A DNA stretch of 32,735 nt from Gammaproteobacteria bacterium. Its GTDB lineage: Bacteria; Pseudomonadota; Gammaproteobacteria; Pseudomonadales; Azotimanducaceae. Under the pieces are notes generated by a model. The model did no database searches, had not been told where the DNA came from, and worked only from the letters and a program-made list of their open reading frames with translations. The position numbers were made by a program, and so were the translations under genes. Below, piece by piece: positions 1 through 6,876 of this stretch; the first letter of the stretch is position 1; every line of letters begins with the position of its first letter. The stretch spans positions 1 to 32,735 of the forward strand of contig JABHYO010000164.1 in assembly GCA_018656865.1 (NCBI GenBank). The letters run 5' to 3'.

Positions 1-379
1 CTACCGCCATAGCATGAGTCAATTCCGCAACCGTCGACTTGCCATTGGTACCTGTAATCGCCACAACCGGGGCACCTGCCAGTTCACCGAACATCTGTAC
101 ATCGCCCTTGAGTACCGCCCCGTTCTTTTTTGCCGCTACGATAGCCGGATGGCTGAGGGGAACACCGGGGCTGACATAGACAGTTTCGGCGTGGCTGATT
201 TCCTCAACCGTAAGATCTACGATCCTTGCCTCCGCTGAAATCTCATGCAGGCGCGCTATTCGTTCAGCGTTGGGCGACTGATCCATCACCAGATAGGATT
301 CGCCCCGCGCTGCAAGATAGCGGGCGTAACTTAATCCGGTCTCACCCAAACCCACAATCACGTTACTCTCCCCTGCCAT
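1..379 (-). CDS. murD: UDP-N-acetylmuramoyl-L-alanine--D-glutamate ligase MurD (N-terminal part, cut by window edge)
   Basis: Cytoplasmic Mur ligase that adds D-glutamate to UDP-MurNAc-L-Ala. The 126 visible codons begin MAGESNVIVGLGETGLSYAR, matching the MurD N-terminal Rossmann-like domain (VIVGLGETG near residues 7-15). They continue through YVSPGVPLSHP and reach the ATP-binding P-loop ITGTNGKST near residues 107-115 before the window ends. These motifs separate it from MurF, whose N-terminus differs. I start it at the ATG at 379 because the frame is open there and leaves a few residues before the first strand; a GTG at 361 is possible but would begin inside that strand. The ATG lies inside the end of murE (17-nt overlap), so translation is probably coupled. 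Oddity: murF and mraY, which usually separate murE from murD, are absent. Confidence 0.93.
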   Translation of the reverse strand, partial: MAGESNVIVGLGETGLSYARYLAARGESYLVMDQSPNAERIARLHEISAEARIVDLTVEEISHAETVYVSPGVPLSHPAIVAAKKNGAVLKGDVQMFGELAGAPVVAITGTNGKSTVAELTHAMAV

Positions 380-1817
380 GGGACCACGCATCGAGCGACT
401 GCCCGATCACTTCATAATCACTGAATGGCACCCTGCCTGTTCCAAGTTCCTGGTAGTCCTCATGCCCTTTCCCGACAACCAGGACAACATCTTCGGGTCC
501 GGCATCTGCTATGGCTGCCGCGATGGCTTGTCTGCGATCCGCTATCGAACTTGCCTGATCTGACTCCATACCACCGCGAATTTGTTCAATGATGAGATCC
601 GGGTTTTCCGATCTTGGGTTATCGCTGGTCAATACGACCCGGTCAGCGAGCCTCGCCGCAATCTCGCCCATCATGGGTCTCTTGTCACGATCACGATCGC
701 CACCGCAACCGAAAACACAATGCACCAGACCAACACCAAAGTGATCCCGAGCTGCCTCAAGGCATTTCTCCAGCGCATCAGGCGTATGGGCATAATCCAC
801 GATAAGAGTGGGTGCCCCTGCCCTGCTCACGACATCCATTCTCCCGGCAACCGGTGTCAAAGAGGTAAGCGCAAGTTCAATTTCAGCTGCTGATACATCC
901 ATAGCAACCAGAGTGGCAACGACTGCTAAAACATTCTCGACGTTGAACAATCCGTAGAGCGGCAATTGCGCCTCAATAACCTCGTTTGCAACTGAAACAG
1001 ATATTCCAAGCCCTTCTTTTGTACACCTGGCTCGCCTGCAATAGACTTCAGCGGCTGTGTCTTTGCGACTAAATCGGACCAGCCTTAGTTGAGGCGAGAG
1101 ACGCGAAATCAGATCCCCTGAAAAATCATCGTCCAGGTTGACGACTGCATTGGAGAGTGACCCAAAACCAAACAAGAGACTTTTCGCGTCTTGATACGAC
1201 GGTAACGATTCGTGGTAGTCGAGGTGATCATGAGTCAGGTTGGTAAATACTGCTGTATCGACAAACGACCCGTCCAATCGCCCCTGAACCAATCCATGGG
1301 ATGAAGCCTCAAGCACCACGGCACAACACTCACCATCTACCAGTTCTCTGATGCGCTGCTGCATATCCACGGCTGGCGGGGTTGTTAGACCCGGTCGTAT
1401 CAGTTCACCGGGCAGACCGTGCCCCATGGTGCCAATTAGACCGGTTTTCATATCAAGACGAACGAGTGCCTGCGCCAGCAGATGGGTAAACGAGGTCTTG
1501 CCATTGGTTCCGGTTACAGCGATGACCTCGATCTCGCGACTGGGTTCGCCATACGCCCTGGAGGCCAGTTCTCCCAGCCTTTCACGAAGACCTTCGACCT
1601 CGACGACGGGCACGACTGCTTCCATGCCCGGCGGGTCACAAAGAACCGCTACGGCACCCTTGCTTACGGCATCATCGACAAATCGCCTGCCATCAAAGTT
1701 ATCCCCTGTGACCGCACAGAAGACGTCTCCAGGTTGAGTTGAGCGGCTGTCATCGGAGATGCCTCTGAAAGTAATCTCCGGAACCGCACTGTCTCTGATC
1801 AATTCACTCAGCATCAT
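363..1817 (-). CDS. murE: UDP-N-acetylmuramoyl-L-alanyl-D-glutamate--2,6-diaminopimelate ligase MurE
   Basis: Adds meso-diaminopimelate to UDP-MurNAc-L-Ala-D-Glu in the cytoplasm. The protein has 484 residues, a normal length. It has the Mur N-terminal domain (ISDDSRSTQPGDVF), the ATP P-loop AVTGTNGKTS near residue 100, the ASSHGL and HDHLDYH segments of the central domain, an AK(S)LLF segment holding the Lys that is carbamylated in the family, and a C-terminal domain with VDYAHTPD. The DNPRSE motif near residue 400 is the known meso-DAP specificity signature, so the wall is of the Gram-negative A1-gamma type. Its start overlaps the ftsI stop by 4 nt and its end overlaps murD. Confidence 0.97.
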   Translation of the reverse strand: MMLSELIRDSAVPEITFRGISDDSRSTQPGDVFCAVTGDNFDGRRFVDDAVSKGAVAVLCDPPGMEAVVPVVEVEGLRERLGELASRAYGEPSREIEVIAVTGTNGKTSFTHLLAQALVRLDMKTGLIGTMGHGLPGELIRPGLTTPPAVDMQQRIRELVDGECCAVVLEASSHGLVQGRLDGSFVDTAVFTNLTHDHLDYHESLPSYQDAKSLLFGFGSLSNAVVNLDDDFSGDLISRLSPQLRLVRFSRKDTAAEVYCRRARCTKEGLGISVSVANEVIEAQLPLYGLFNVENVLAVVATLVAMDVSAAEIELALTSLTPVAGRMDVVSRAGAPTLIVDYAHTPDALEKCLEAARDHFGVGLVHCVFGCGGDRDRDKRPMMGEIAARLADRVVLTSDNPRSENPDLIIEQIRGGMESDQASSIADRRQAIAAAIADAGPEDVVLVVGKGHEDYQELGTGRVPFSDYEVIGQSLDAWSHGRGE

Positions 1818-3463
1818 ACTGCCCCGCCCCGACGAGGTGCGACGTTCATGATGCGAAGCGCATTTCGCATGACTCTTGAGAAGACCGGCGCCGCAATCGC
1901 ACCGCCTCCTGTCTTCACTGTCTTGGGTTCATTGATGAGTACTATGCCAACCAGTCTCGGACGATCCACTGGCGCCAAACCAGCGAAGAAAGCCAGGTGC
2001 TCCGTATCCTTGTATCCGGTTTCTCCGATCTTGCGTACGGTGCCGGTCTTGCCCGCAACCGTATATCCGTCAATTGCCGCCTTGGTCGCTGTACCGTCGG
2101 TGACAACAGCAGCCAGCATTTCTCTCAGTTGCAGGGCGACTTCACGAGGGTAAATCCTGTGGGATTCTGCTTCAGCGTCAGCGATAAGACTGATATCCCT
2201 ACGGACACCACCGGCGGCAATCGTGAGATAGGCGGACGCCAATTGAACAGGTGTCACCGTCAACCCATATCCATAGGCAAAGGTGGCACGATCAATATCC
2301 TTCCATCGCCGATAGTTCGGCAGGTAACCCGCGCTCTCACCCGGGAATCCGGTCCCTATGTCGCGACCAAACCCCAACCTTTCGAACATGCCCCAGACCT
2401 CGTATTCGTTCAAATCCAATGCCAGCTTGGAAATTCCAACCTGGCTGGAATGAGCGATAATTTCGCCGAGATTGATGACACCTCGATCCCGCGGATCACG
2501 AATCGTAAAATTGCCGACGCGGACAAACCCAGGGGATGTGTCGATTGTCGATCCGGGCGTATAGCGGCCGCTTTGAAGCGCAACCCCCACAGTGAACGGT
2601 TTAACGGTTGATCCGGGCTCGAAAGCATCGGTTAGCGCCCGGTTCCTGACGGCATTCAGATCCAGACCTTTTCGGTTATTTGGGTTATAGGACGGTTGAT
2701 TGACCATCGCCAGCACCTGGCCAGTTTCAACATCGAGAACAACAACAGATCCGGACTCTGCCTGATAATGGGATACGGCAGACTTGAGTTCACGATAGGC
2801 CAGATACTGGAGCCGCAGGTCAATACCCAGCGTAAGGTTTCTGCCCGGCTCCGCCTCTGCTATCGGTTTGACATCACGTATGATTTCGCCATAGAGGTTC
2901 TTAAGCACCTTTTTCTTTCCGGGCGTTCCTGCCAGCCATCTGTCAAAAGAAAGCTCCAGACCTTCCTGCCCGTTGTCATCAACATTGGTAAACCCAACGA
3001 TATGGCTTGCGACCTCGCCAGCCGGATAAAAACGGTGATATTCCCTTTCCGCGTATACGCCGGAGATCTCCAGGTCGAGTATTCCACGGGCTTCTACCGG
3101 TGGCAGATGTCGCCTCAAGTAAACGAAATTCTTTGCCCGGGCTTCTTCAAGACGATCGACAAATTCTGCTCTGGTGACCCCGAGATAATCCGTAAGCCGA
3201 GCAAGATCCTCCTGACCATCGAGCACCTCACTTGGATTGGCCCAGAGCGACAGAACCGGTGTACTCACTGCCAAAGGTTTTCCATGGCGGTCCTGGATCA
3301 TTCCGCGGTGAGCATTGATCCTTTCCATTCGGATGGTTCTGGCGTCACCCTGATCCTGCAAGAAGTCCTTGTCGACGATCTGCAGGTACCACAGACGCAC
3401 CATCATGGCTGCAGAGAGCAGTATCACCAGGGCAGCGACAATATAGATGCGCGCGACCATCAT
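1814..3463 (-). CDS. ftsI: Septal peptidoglycan transpeptidase FtsI (PBP3)
   Basis: Class B penicillin-binding protein that cross-links septal peptidoglycan with FtsW. The 549 residues start with a short cytoplasmic tail and one membrane anchor (about residues 5-27). The pedestal domain includes the RGMIQDRHGKPLA motif. The transpeptidase domain has the active-site Ser285 in STVK (285-288) and KTGT at 472-475. Oddity: the second motif, normally SxN (SSN in E. coli), reads SSQ at 339-341; the codon is CAG. No stop or frameshift is seen and the flanking residues (VGISKLAL) are conserved, so the gene looks functional. It overlaps ftsL and murE by 4 nt each, typical of tight translational coupling in the dcw operon. 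Confidence 0.96.
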   Translation of the reverse strand: MMVARIYIVAALVILLSAAMMVRLWYLQIVDKDFLQDQGDARTIRMERINAHRGMIQDRHGKPLAVSTPVLSLWANPSEVLDGQEDLARLTDYLGVTRAEFVDRLEEARAKNFVYLRRHLPPVEARGILDLEISGVYAEREYHRFYPAGEVASHIVGFTNVDDNGQEGLELSFDRWLAGTPGKKKVLKNLYGEIIRDVKPIAEAEPGRNLTLGIDLRLQYLAYRELKSAVSHYQAESGSVVVLDVETGQVLAMVNQPSYNPNNRKGLDLNAVRNRALTDAFEPGSTVKPFTVGVALQSGRYTPGSTIDTSPGFVRVGNFTIRDPRDRGVINLGEIIAHSSQVGISKLALDLNEYEVWGMFERLGFGRDIGTGFPGESAGYLPNYRRWKDIDRATFAYGYGLTVTPVQLASAYLTIAAGGVRRDISLIADAEAESHRIYPREVALQLREMLAAVVTDGTATKAAIDGYTVAGKTGTVRKIGETGYKDTEHLAFFAGLAPVDRPRLVGIVLINEPKTVKTGGGAIAAPVFSRVMRNALRIMNVAPRRGGAV

Positions 3464-3765
3464 TGAATTACCACCGTGTTTTCCGGTGCAGGCGCGGTCA
3501 TGGCAAGCTTGTCCTGAGCCAACTGATCGAGCCTGGTGTAATCCGACCAGGCACTTTGCTCCAGCAGCAGTTTTTCATACTCGTGCTCGAGATCGTCATG
3601 ATCTTTTTCCAGATGCTGCAGATCCCGGTACATGTTTCTCGTCATGTGCGCCGAATACGCCACACCAAGAGCAGAGACCACGACAAGGACCGACAATACC
3701 GAGGCCAGAAGCTGTTTTGGTGTCAGGATCCAGACGAGTAGCTGTTTCAACAGAACCGGCATCAT
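3460..3765 (-). CDS. ftsL: Cell division protein FtsL
   Basis: Small bitopic membrane protein of the FtsQLB divisome complex, which activates FtsWI. The 101 residues contain one membrane span (about residues 20-42, rich in L, V and A). An acidic, heptad-like coiled coil follows (YRDLQHLEKDHDDLEHEYEK, about 50-70). Sequence similarity in this family is low, so the call rests on size, topology and position between rsmH and ftsI, which is the conserved location. The segment near residues 68-85 (LLLEQSAWSDYTRLDQLA) resembles the conserved FtsL tail. It overlaps both neighbours by 4 nt. Confidence 0.9.
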   Translation of the reverse strand: MMPVLLKQLLVWILTPKQLLASVLSVLVVVSALGVAYSAHMTRNMYRDLQHLEKDHDDLEHEYEKLLLEQSAWSDYTRLDQLAQDKLAMTAPAPENTVVIQ

Positions 3766-4688
3766 CGTTTCTCCGCCGCCCGCATGATGGAACTGCGGGC
3801 ACGTCTGTTGGCAGCTGTCTCAGCTTCCGAGGCCCTGGTCGGTTTCCCCAGAATTCTGAGCTTGCGATTCAGCTCATCGTCTCTGATTGGAAAGCGGGCC
3901 GGAAGATCATCACCCTTTTCCATACGCCGAAAAAACCGCTTAACGATTCTGTCCTCCAGGGAGTGGAAGCTAATCACGACCATCCGACCTCCCGAGTGCA
4001 GCAATTCAATTACGTCATGCAAGCAGGTTTCTAGTTCTTCCAGTTCGCGGTTGACCTGAATCCGGATCGCCTGGAAGGTGCGGGTCGCAGGATGCTTGTT
4101 TTTCTCGCGCCGCGGAATCGACATTTCGACGATTTCGACCAGTCTGTCCGTCGTGCTGATCGGTGTGCTGACCCGGGTACCAACGATATTCCTGGCAATT
4201 CGCCTCGCAAACCGTTCCTCACCGAAGCGCTTTAGCACATCAATAATTTCTTCTTCACTAGCGTGGGCCAGCCATTCCGCTGCAGTTTCACCCTCCGTCT
4301 GGTTCATTCTCATATCGAGCGGGCCAGACTGTTGAAAGGAAAAACCACGCTCACCCTCATCGAGTTGCGGCGATGAGACGCCCAGGTCCAACAAAACTCC
4401 ATCCAGAGACTCGAGCCTGTGATCTTCGGCGAACTGTTTGATTTCGGAAAAGGCACCGTGTTGAACCATGACCCTGGGATCGTCACCAAACCGCTGCATG
4501 GCGTGCTCGACAGCTACCCGATCCCGATCGATCACCAACAACCTGCCTTCTTCACCCAGCTCGCGCGCAATGGCTTCGCTGTGACCACCGCGCCCGTAGG
4601 TGCAGTCGACATAGGTTCCGTTCCGGTTGGTAATAAGGGTGCGGACAGCCTCTTCGAGCAGGACTGTCTGGTGGTTGTGAGGCTTCAT
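3762..4688 (-). CDS. rsmH: 16S rRNA (cytosine(1402)-N(4))-methyltransferase RsmH (MraW)
   Basis: SAM-dependent methyltransferase that makes the N4-methyl part of m4Cm1402 in the ribosomal P site. The 308 residues begin with HQTVLLEEAV and carry the SAM-binding segment CTYGRGGHSEAI (about 29-40). DLGVSSPQLDEGERGFSF and GPLDMRMN follow (about 101-133), all family hallmarks, and the C-terminus has VISFHSLEDRIVK. Second gene of the dcw operon, 9 nt after mraZ. RsmI, the partner that methylates the 2'-O of the same nucleotide, is encoded nearby at 5945-6766. Confidence 0.97.
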   Translation of the reverse strand: MKPHNHQTVLLEEAVRTLITNRNGTYVDCTYGRGGHSEAIARELGEEGRLLVIDRDRVAVEHAMQRFGDDPRVMVQHGAFSEIKQFAEDHRLESLDGVLLDLGVSSPQLDEGERGFSFQQSGPLDMRMNQTEGETAAEWLAHASEEEIIDVLKRFGEERFARRIARNIVGTRVSTPISTTDRLVEIVEMSIPRREKNKHPATRTFQAIRIQVNRELEELETCLHDVIELLHSGGRMVVISFHSLEDRIVKRFFRRMEKGDDLPARFPIRDDELNRKLRILGKPTRASEAETAANRRARSSIMRAAEKR

Positions 4689-4697
4689 CAGCGCCCT

Positions 4698-5150
4698 CTA
4701 CAGAGACAGCTGCTGTAGTTCGTCGGGCAGCTCCAGGCTGGATGGATCTTCCAGCCAGCTGTCCCGGCGAGCAACCCAGGCACTTTCATCCCAGAGTTCA
4801 AGTTTCTTACCCTGCCCCAACAGCACACCCTTTTTTTCAAGCTGCGCGTAATCACGCAAAGGTGGTGTAAGTAGAATGCGCCCACTATTGTCCATCTGAG
4901 TGTCGGTGGCGTGCCCGATCAGAAGTCGCTGCACTCGTCTTGCAGCAGCGTTGAAGCTGGGTAACGCTTCGACCTTACGCTGTATGTCATCCCAGTCAGG
5001 CTGAGGGTAGATCAGCAGGCAACGCTCCTCTGTGTCGATGGTTACCACCATTTCACCGTCACAGTGATTCAATAGCTGGTCTCGAAAGCGCGCAGGAATA
5101 GCGATACGACCTTTCGCATCGACATTGACGTTGTTGACACCCCTGAACAC
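4698..5150 (-). CDS. mraZ: Transcriptional regulator MraZ
   Basis: DNA-binding protein that represses the dcw operon in E. coli; the family forms rings of AbrB-like (SpoVT/AbrB) domains. The 150 residues show the two tandem repeats of the family: GVNNVNVDAKGRIAIPARFR near the N-terminus and ATDTQMDNSGRILLTPPLRDYA near residue 80. I place the start at a GTG (5150, FRGVNNVN follows). A GAGAG sequence about 6 nt upstream can serve as the ribosome binding site. A promoter at 5282-5310 and MraZ-type boxes at 5241-5265 lie upstream, which suggests autoregulation. Confidence 0.95.
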   Translation of the reverse strand: MFRGVNNVNVDAKGRIAIPARFRDQLLNHCDGEMVVTIDTEERCLLIYPQPDWDDIQRKVEALPSFNAAARRVQRLLIGHATDTQMDNSGRILLTPPLRDYAQLEKKGVLLGQGKKLELWDESAWVARRDSWLEDPSSLELPDELQQLSL

Positions 5151-5240
5151 TGTTTTTCTCTCGCCCCACGCTTATTTTCGGGGTTAAATGTGTCTCGGGA
5201 GATCCGATCTGGCACAGTCTGCCACTACCGGAATGATCTT

Positions 5241-5265
5241 CCCCACAATATGACACATTTACCCA
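5241..5265 (-). promoter_or_regulatory. Putative MraZ operator (TGGGN-type boxes)
   Basis: Read on the minus strand, three 5-nt units recur every 10 nt: TGGGT (5265-5261), TGTCA (5255-5251) and TGGGG (5245-5241), each pair separated by 5 nt. MraZ is known to bind direct TGGGN repeats with 5-nt spacers. The outer two units fit; the middle one is degenerate. The site lies about 10-35 nt downstream of the predicted start of transcription, a sensible place for a repressor. Assignment to MraZ is inference. Confidence 0.6.
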
Positions 5266-5281
5266 CTTTTCTTCACGTCGA

Positions 5282-5310
5282 ACGATAGGAGTGGGCGAAT
5301 GCCTTGTCAA
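5282..5310 (-). promoter_or_regulatory. Sigma70-like promoter of mraZ/dcw operon
   Basis: Minus strand: a perfect -35 TTGACA at 5310-5305, a 17-nt spacer and a -10 TATCGT at 5287-5282. Transcription would begin near 5275, leaving a 5' leader of about 125 nt to the mraZ GTG, with the putative MraZ boxes at its start. Confidence 0.65.
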
Positions 5311-5534
5311 GCGCTGAAAATCGAGAAATTGTCTTTAAAACACAATAACTTAGCTAACGTTTCAGATGTTCTGCGGAAGCATTTTTTGGAACCGTAGACA
5401 TTACAGTGATCTATCACCAAAACTTAAAGTAAGTTGTTAAGTCCTGAGGGGTTATGCTCGATGGTTATTTTAAATACGGCCAATAGATCTTTTTGGTATA
5501 AAAGTGTCGGGCAGACATGCTGGAAGGCGGGAAA

Positions 5535-5897
5535 ATAAGGGAGTTGGCCGATAAGCCGGGTTCTGTCGAGGACAATCATTCATCTGTGATACCCGTCGCC
5601 AGGTACCTAAAGCGACCTACCCGAACCCCTTCGTGGGTCACGATTAACGGATTCCTATTTGGTCTTGCTCCGAGTGGGGTTTACACTGCCACGCCCGTTG
5701 CCGGCCGCGCGGTGCGCTCTTACCGCACCATTTCACCCTTACCCTCCTGCTGAAGCGTGCTCCAGCTCAAAGGCGGTATATTTTCTGCTGCACTTTCCGT
5801 AGGCTCACGCCTCCCAGGCGTTACCTGGCACTCTACCCTGTGGAGCCCGGACTTTCCTCCCAACTGCATGCAGCGGGCGATTGCCTGGCCAACTCCC
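5535..5897 (-). ncRNA. rnpB: RNase P catalytic RNA (bacterial type A)
   Basis: Ribozyme that removes 5' leaders from pre-tRNAs with the RnpA protein. On the minus strand the universally conserved blocks appear in order: GAGGAAAGTCCGGGCTCC (about 5860-5842), GCCAGGTAACGCCTGGG, AGGGTGAAATGGTGCGGTAA, GCACCGCGCGGC, and near the 3' end GACAGAACCCGGCTTATCGG. The ends are set by the P1 helix: GGGAGTTGGCC (5897-5887) pairs perfectly with GGCCAACTCCC (5549-5539). The length of about 363 nt fits. Exact termini are approximate. Its position between rsmI and mraZ resembles that in Pseudomonas as I recall it. Confidence 0.96.
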
Positions 5898-5903
5898 GGG
5901 CAA

Positions 5904-5932
5904 AGCCTAACGGCTGTGGAGCTACTACTCAA
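5904..5932 (-). promoter_or_regulatory. Candidate rnpB promoter
   Basis: Minus strand TTGAGT (5932-5927), 17-nt spacer, TAGGCT (5909-5904). The first base of the P1 helix lies 7 nt downstream, where transcription should start. Both hexamers are imperfect; the call rests mainly on spacing to the RNA 5' end. The site lies just after the rsmI stop codon. Confidence 0.45.
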
Positions 5933-5944
5933 GTCGGAGATTTC

Positions 5945-6766
5945 TTAATTTTTTAGCGCCAACGCACGTTCGTAAAGCACGGACTTTGGATGGTCAGTCA
6001 GAGTCGCCGCCACTGCCGCTGCCTTAGAAGGTGACAGCTCCTGAAGAAGTGCGGCTAGCAACTGATCCACATCCTGAACAACCGCGTCGGGACTACCGCT
6101 CATCACCAGTGCAAATTCACCTTTCGCAGGGATTTCACCGGTGACAACCTGGTTAAGCAACTCATCAATAGGGGCTTGAATGATCTGCTCGTATGTCTTG
6201 GTCAGTTCTCGACACACCGTCATTACCCGATCACCTCCCATCTCCTGCACCAGCGAACGGAGGCTTTCCTCTATCCGATGAGGGGCTTCGAACATCACCA
6301 TGGTTCTAGGTTCACTCTTAAGCGCTCGGAAATAATTCTGCCTGGCGTTTTTCTTTGCCGGAACAAAGCCCTCAAACGTGAACCGGTCAGTCGGGATGCC
6401 TGCCGCGCTTAGCGCAGCCATTACAGCACTTGGCCCCGGTACCGGAACGACCGAAATACCCGCCGAGTGACACAACCTGACCAGGTGATAACCAGGGTCT
6501 GAAATAAGCGGGGTTCCCGCGTCAGAAACCAACGCCACACTTTGCCCCTCGGTCATTGCCTCGATGAGGCCAGACGATAGTTGTTCTTCGTTATGATCGT
6601 GCAAGGCCATCATTCGCGTGGAAACCGATAGATGTTTTAGCAGTTGTCCGGTGCGCCTGGTGTCTTCACAGGCGATCATATCGACTGCCGCAAGGACTTC
6701 CGCCGCCCTGGCAGAAATATCGTCCAGGTTGCCAATAGGTGTCGCTACAATATACAGGGTGGACAT
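5945..6766 (-). CDS. rsmI: 16S rRNA (cytidine(1402)-2'-O)-methyltransferase RsmI
   Basis: SAM-dependent ribose methyltransferase that completes m4Cm1402 with RsmH. The 273 residues open with TLYIVATPIGNLDDIS, then CEDTRRTGQLLKH (about 34-46), ALVSDAGTPLISDPGYHLV (about 77-95) and VPGPSAVMAALSAAGIPTDRF, all hallmarks of this tetrapyrrole-methylase-fold family. The C-terminal region with ELTKTYEQ and GEFALVM also fits. It is divergent from lpoA, with 110 nt between the start codons, as in many gammaproteobacteria. rnpB lies directly downstream. Confidence 0.97.
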   Translation of the reverse strand: MSTLYIVATPIGNLDDISARAAEVLAAVDMIACEDTRRTGQLLKHLSVSTRMMALHDHNEEQLSSGLIEAMTEGQSVALVSDAGTPLISDPGYHLVRLCHSAGISVVPVPGPSAVMAALSAAGIPTDRFTFEGFVPAKKNARQNYFRALKSEPRTMVMFEAPHRIEESLRSLVQEMGGDRVMTVCRELTKTYEQIIQAPIDELLNQVVTGEIPAKGEFALVMSGSPDAVVQDVDQLLAALLQELSPSKAAAVAATLTDHPKSVLYERALALKN

Positions 6767-6876
6767 AACAGCTCACAAAACGGTGTAGGAGATAGACTGC
6801 GGTCAATGCAGAGGAATATCACACCGGCACATCATAACTTGTGGGATAATTCCCGTGCACCTTTGTCAGAAGATAC

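Larger units (their letters stand above)
5151..5534. other. Intergenic region between mraZ and rnpB
   Basis: 384 nt without a protein gene. The mraZ-proximal part holds the dcw promoter and the MraZ-type boxes. The remaining 5311-5534 is A+T-rich compared with its surroundings. I see no convincing ORF there, and no clear rho-independent terminator for rnpB (a 4-bp stem near 5508-5520 followed by a short T run is too weak to call). Confidence 0.6.

Noticed and set aside
2696-3466. 256-codon plus-strand frame opposite ftsI
   Set aside because: Lies wholly antisense to a well-supported gene and its translation has no recognisable domain.
5505-5534. Possible rnpB terminator
   Set aside because: The stem is only about 4 bp before a short T run; too weak to call.
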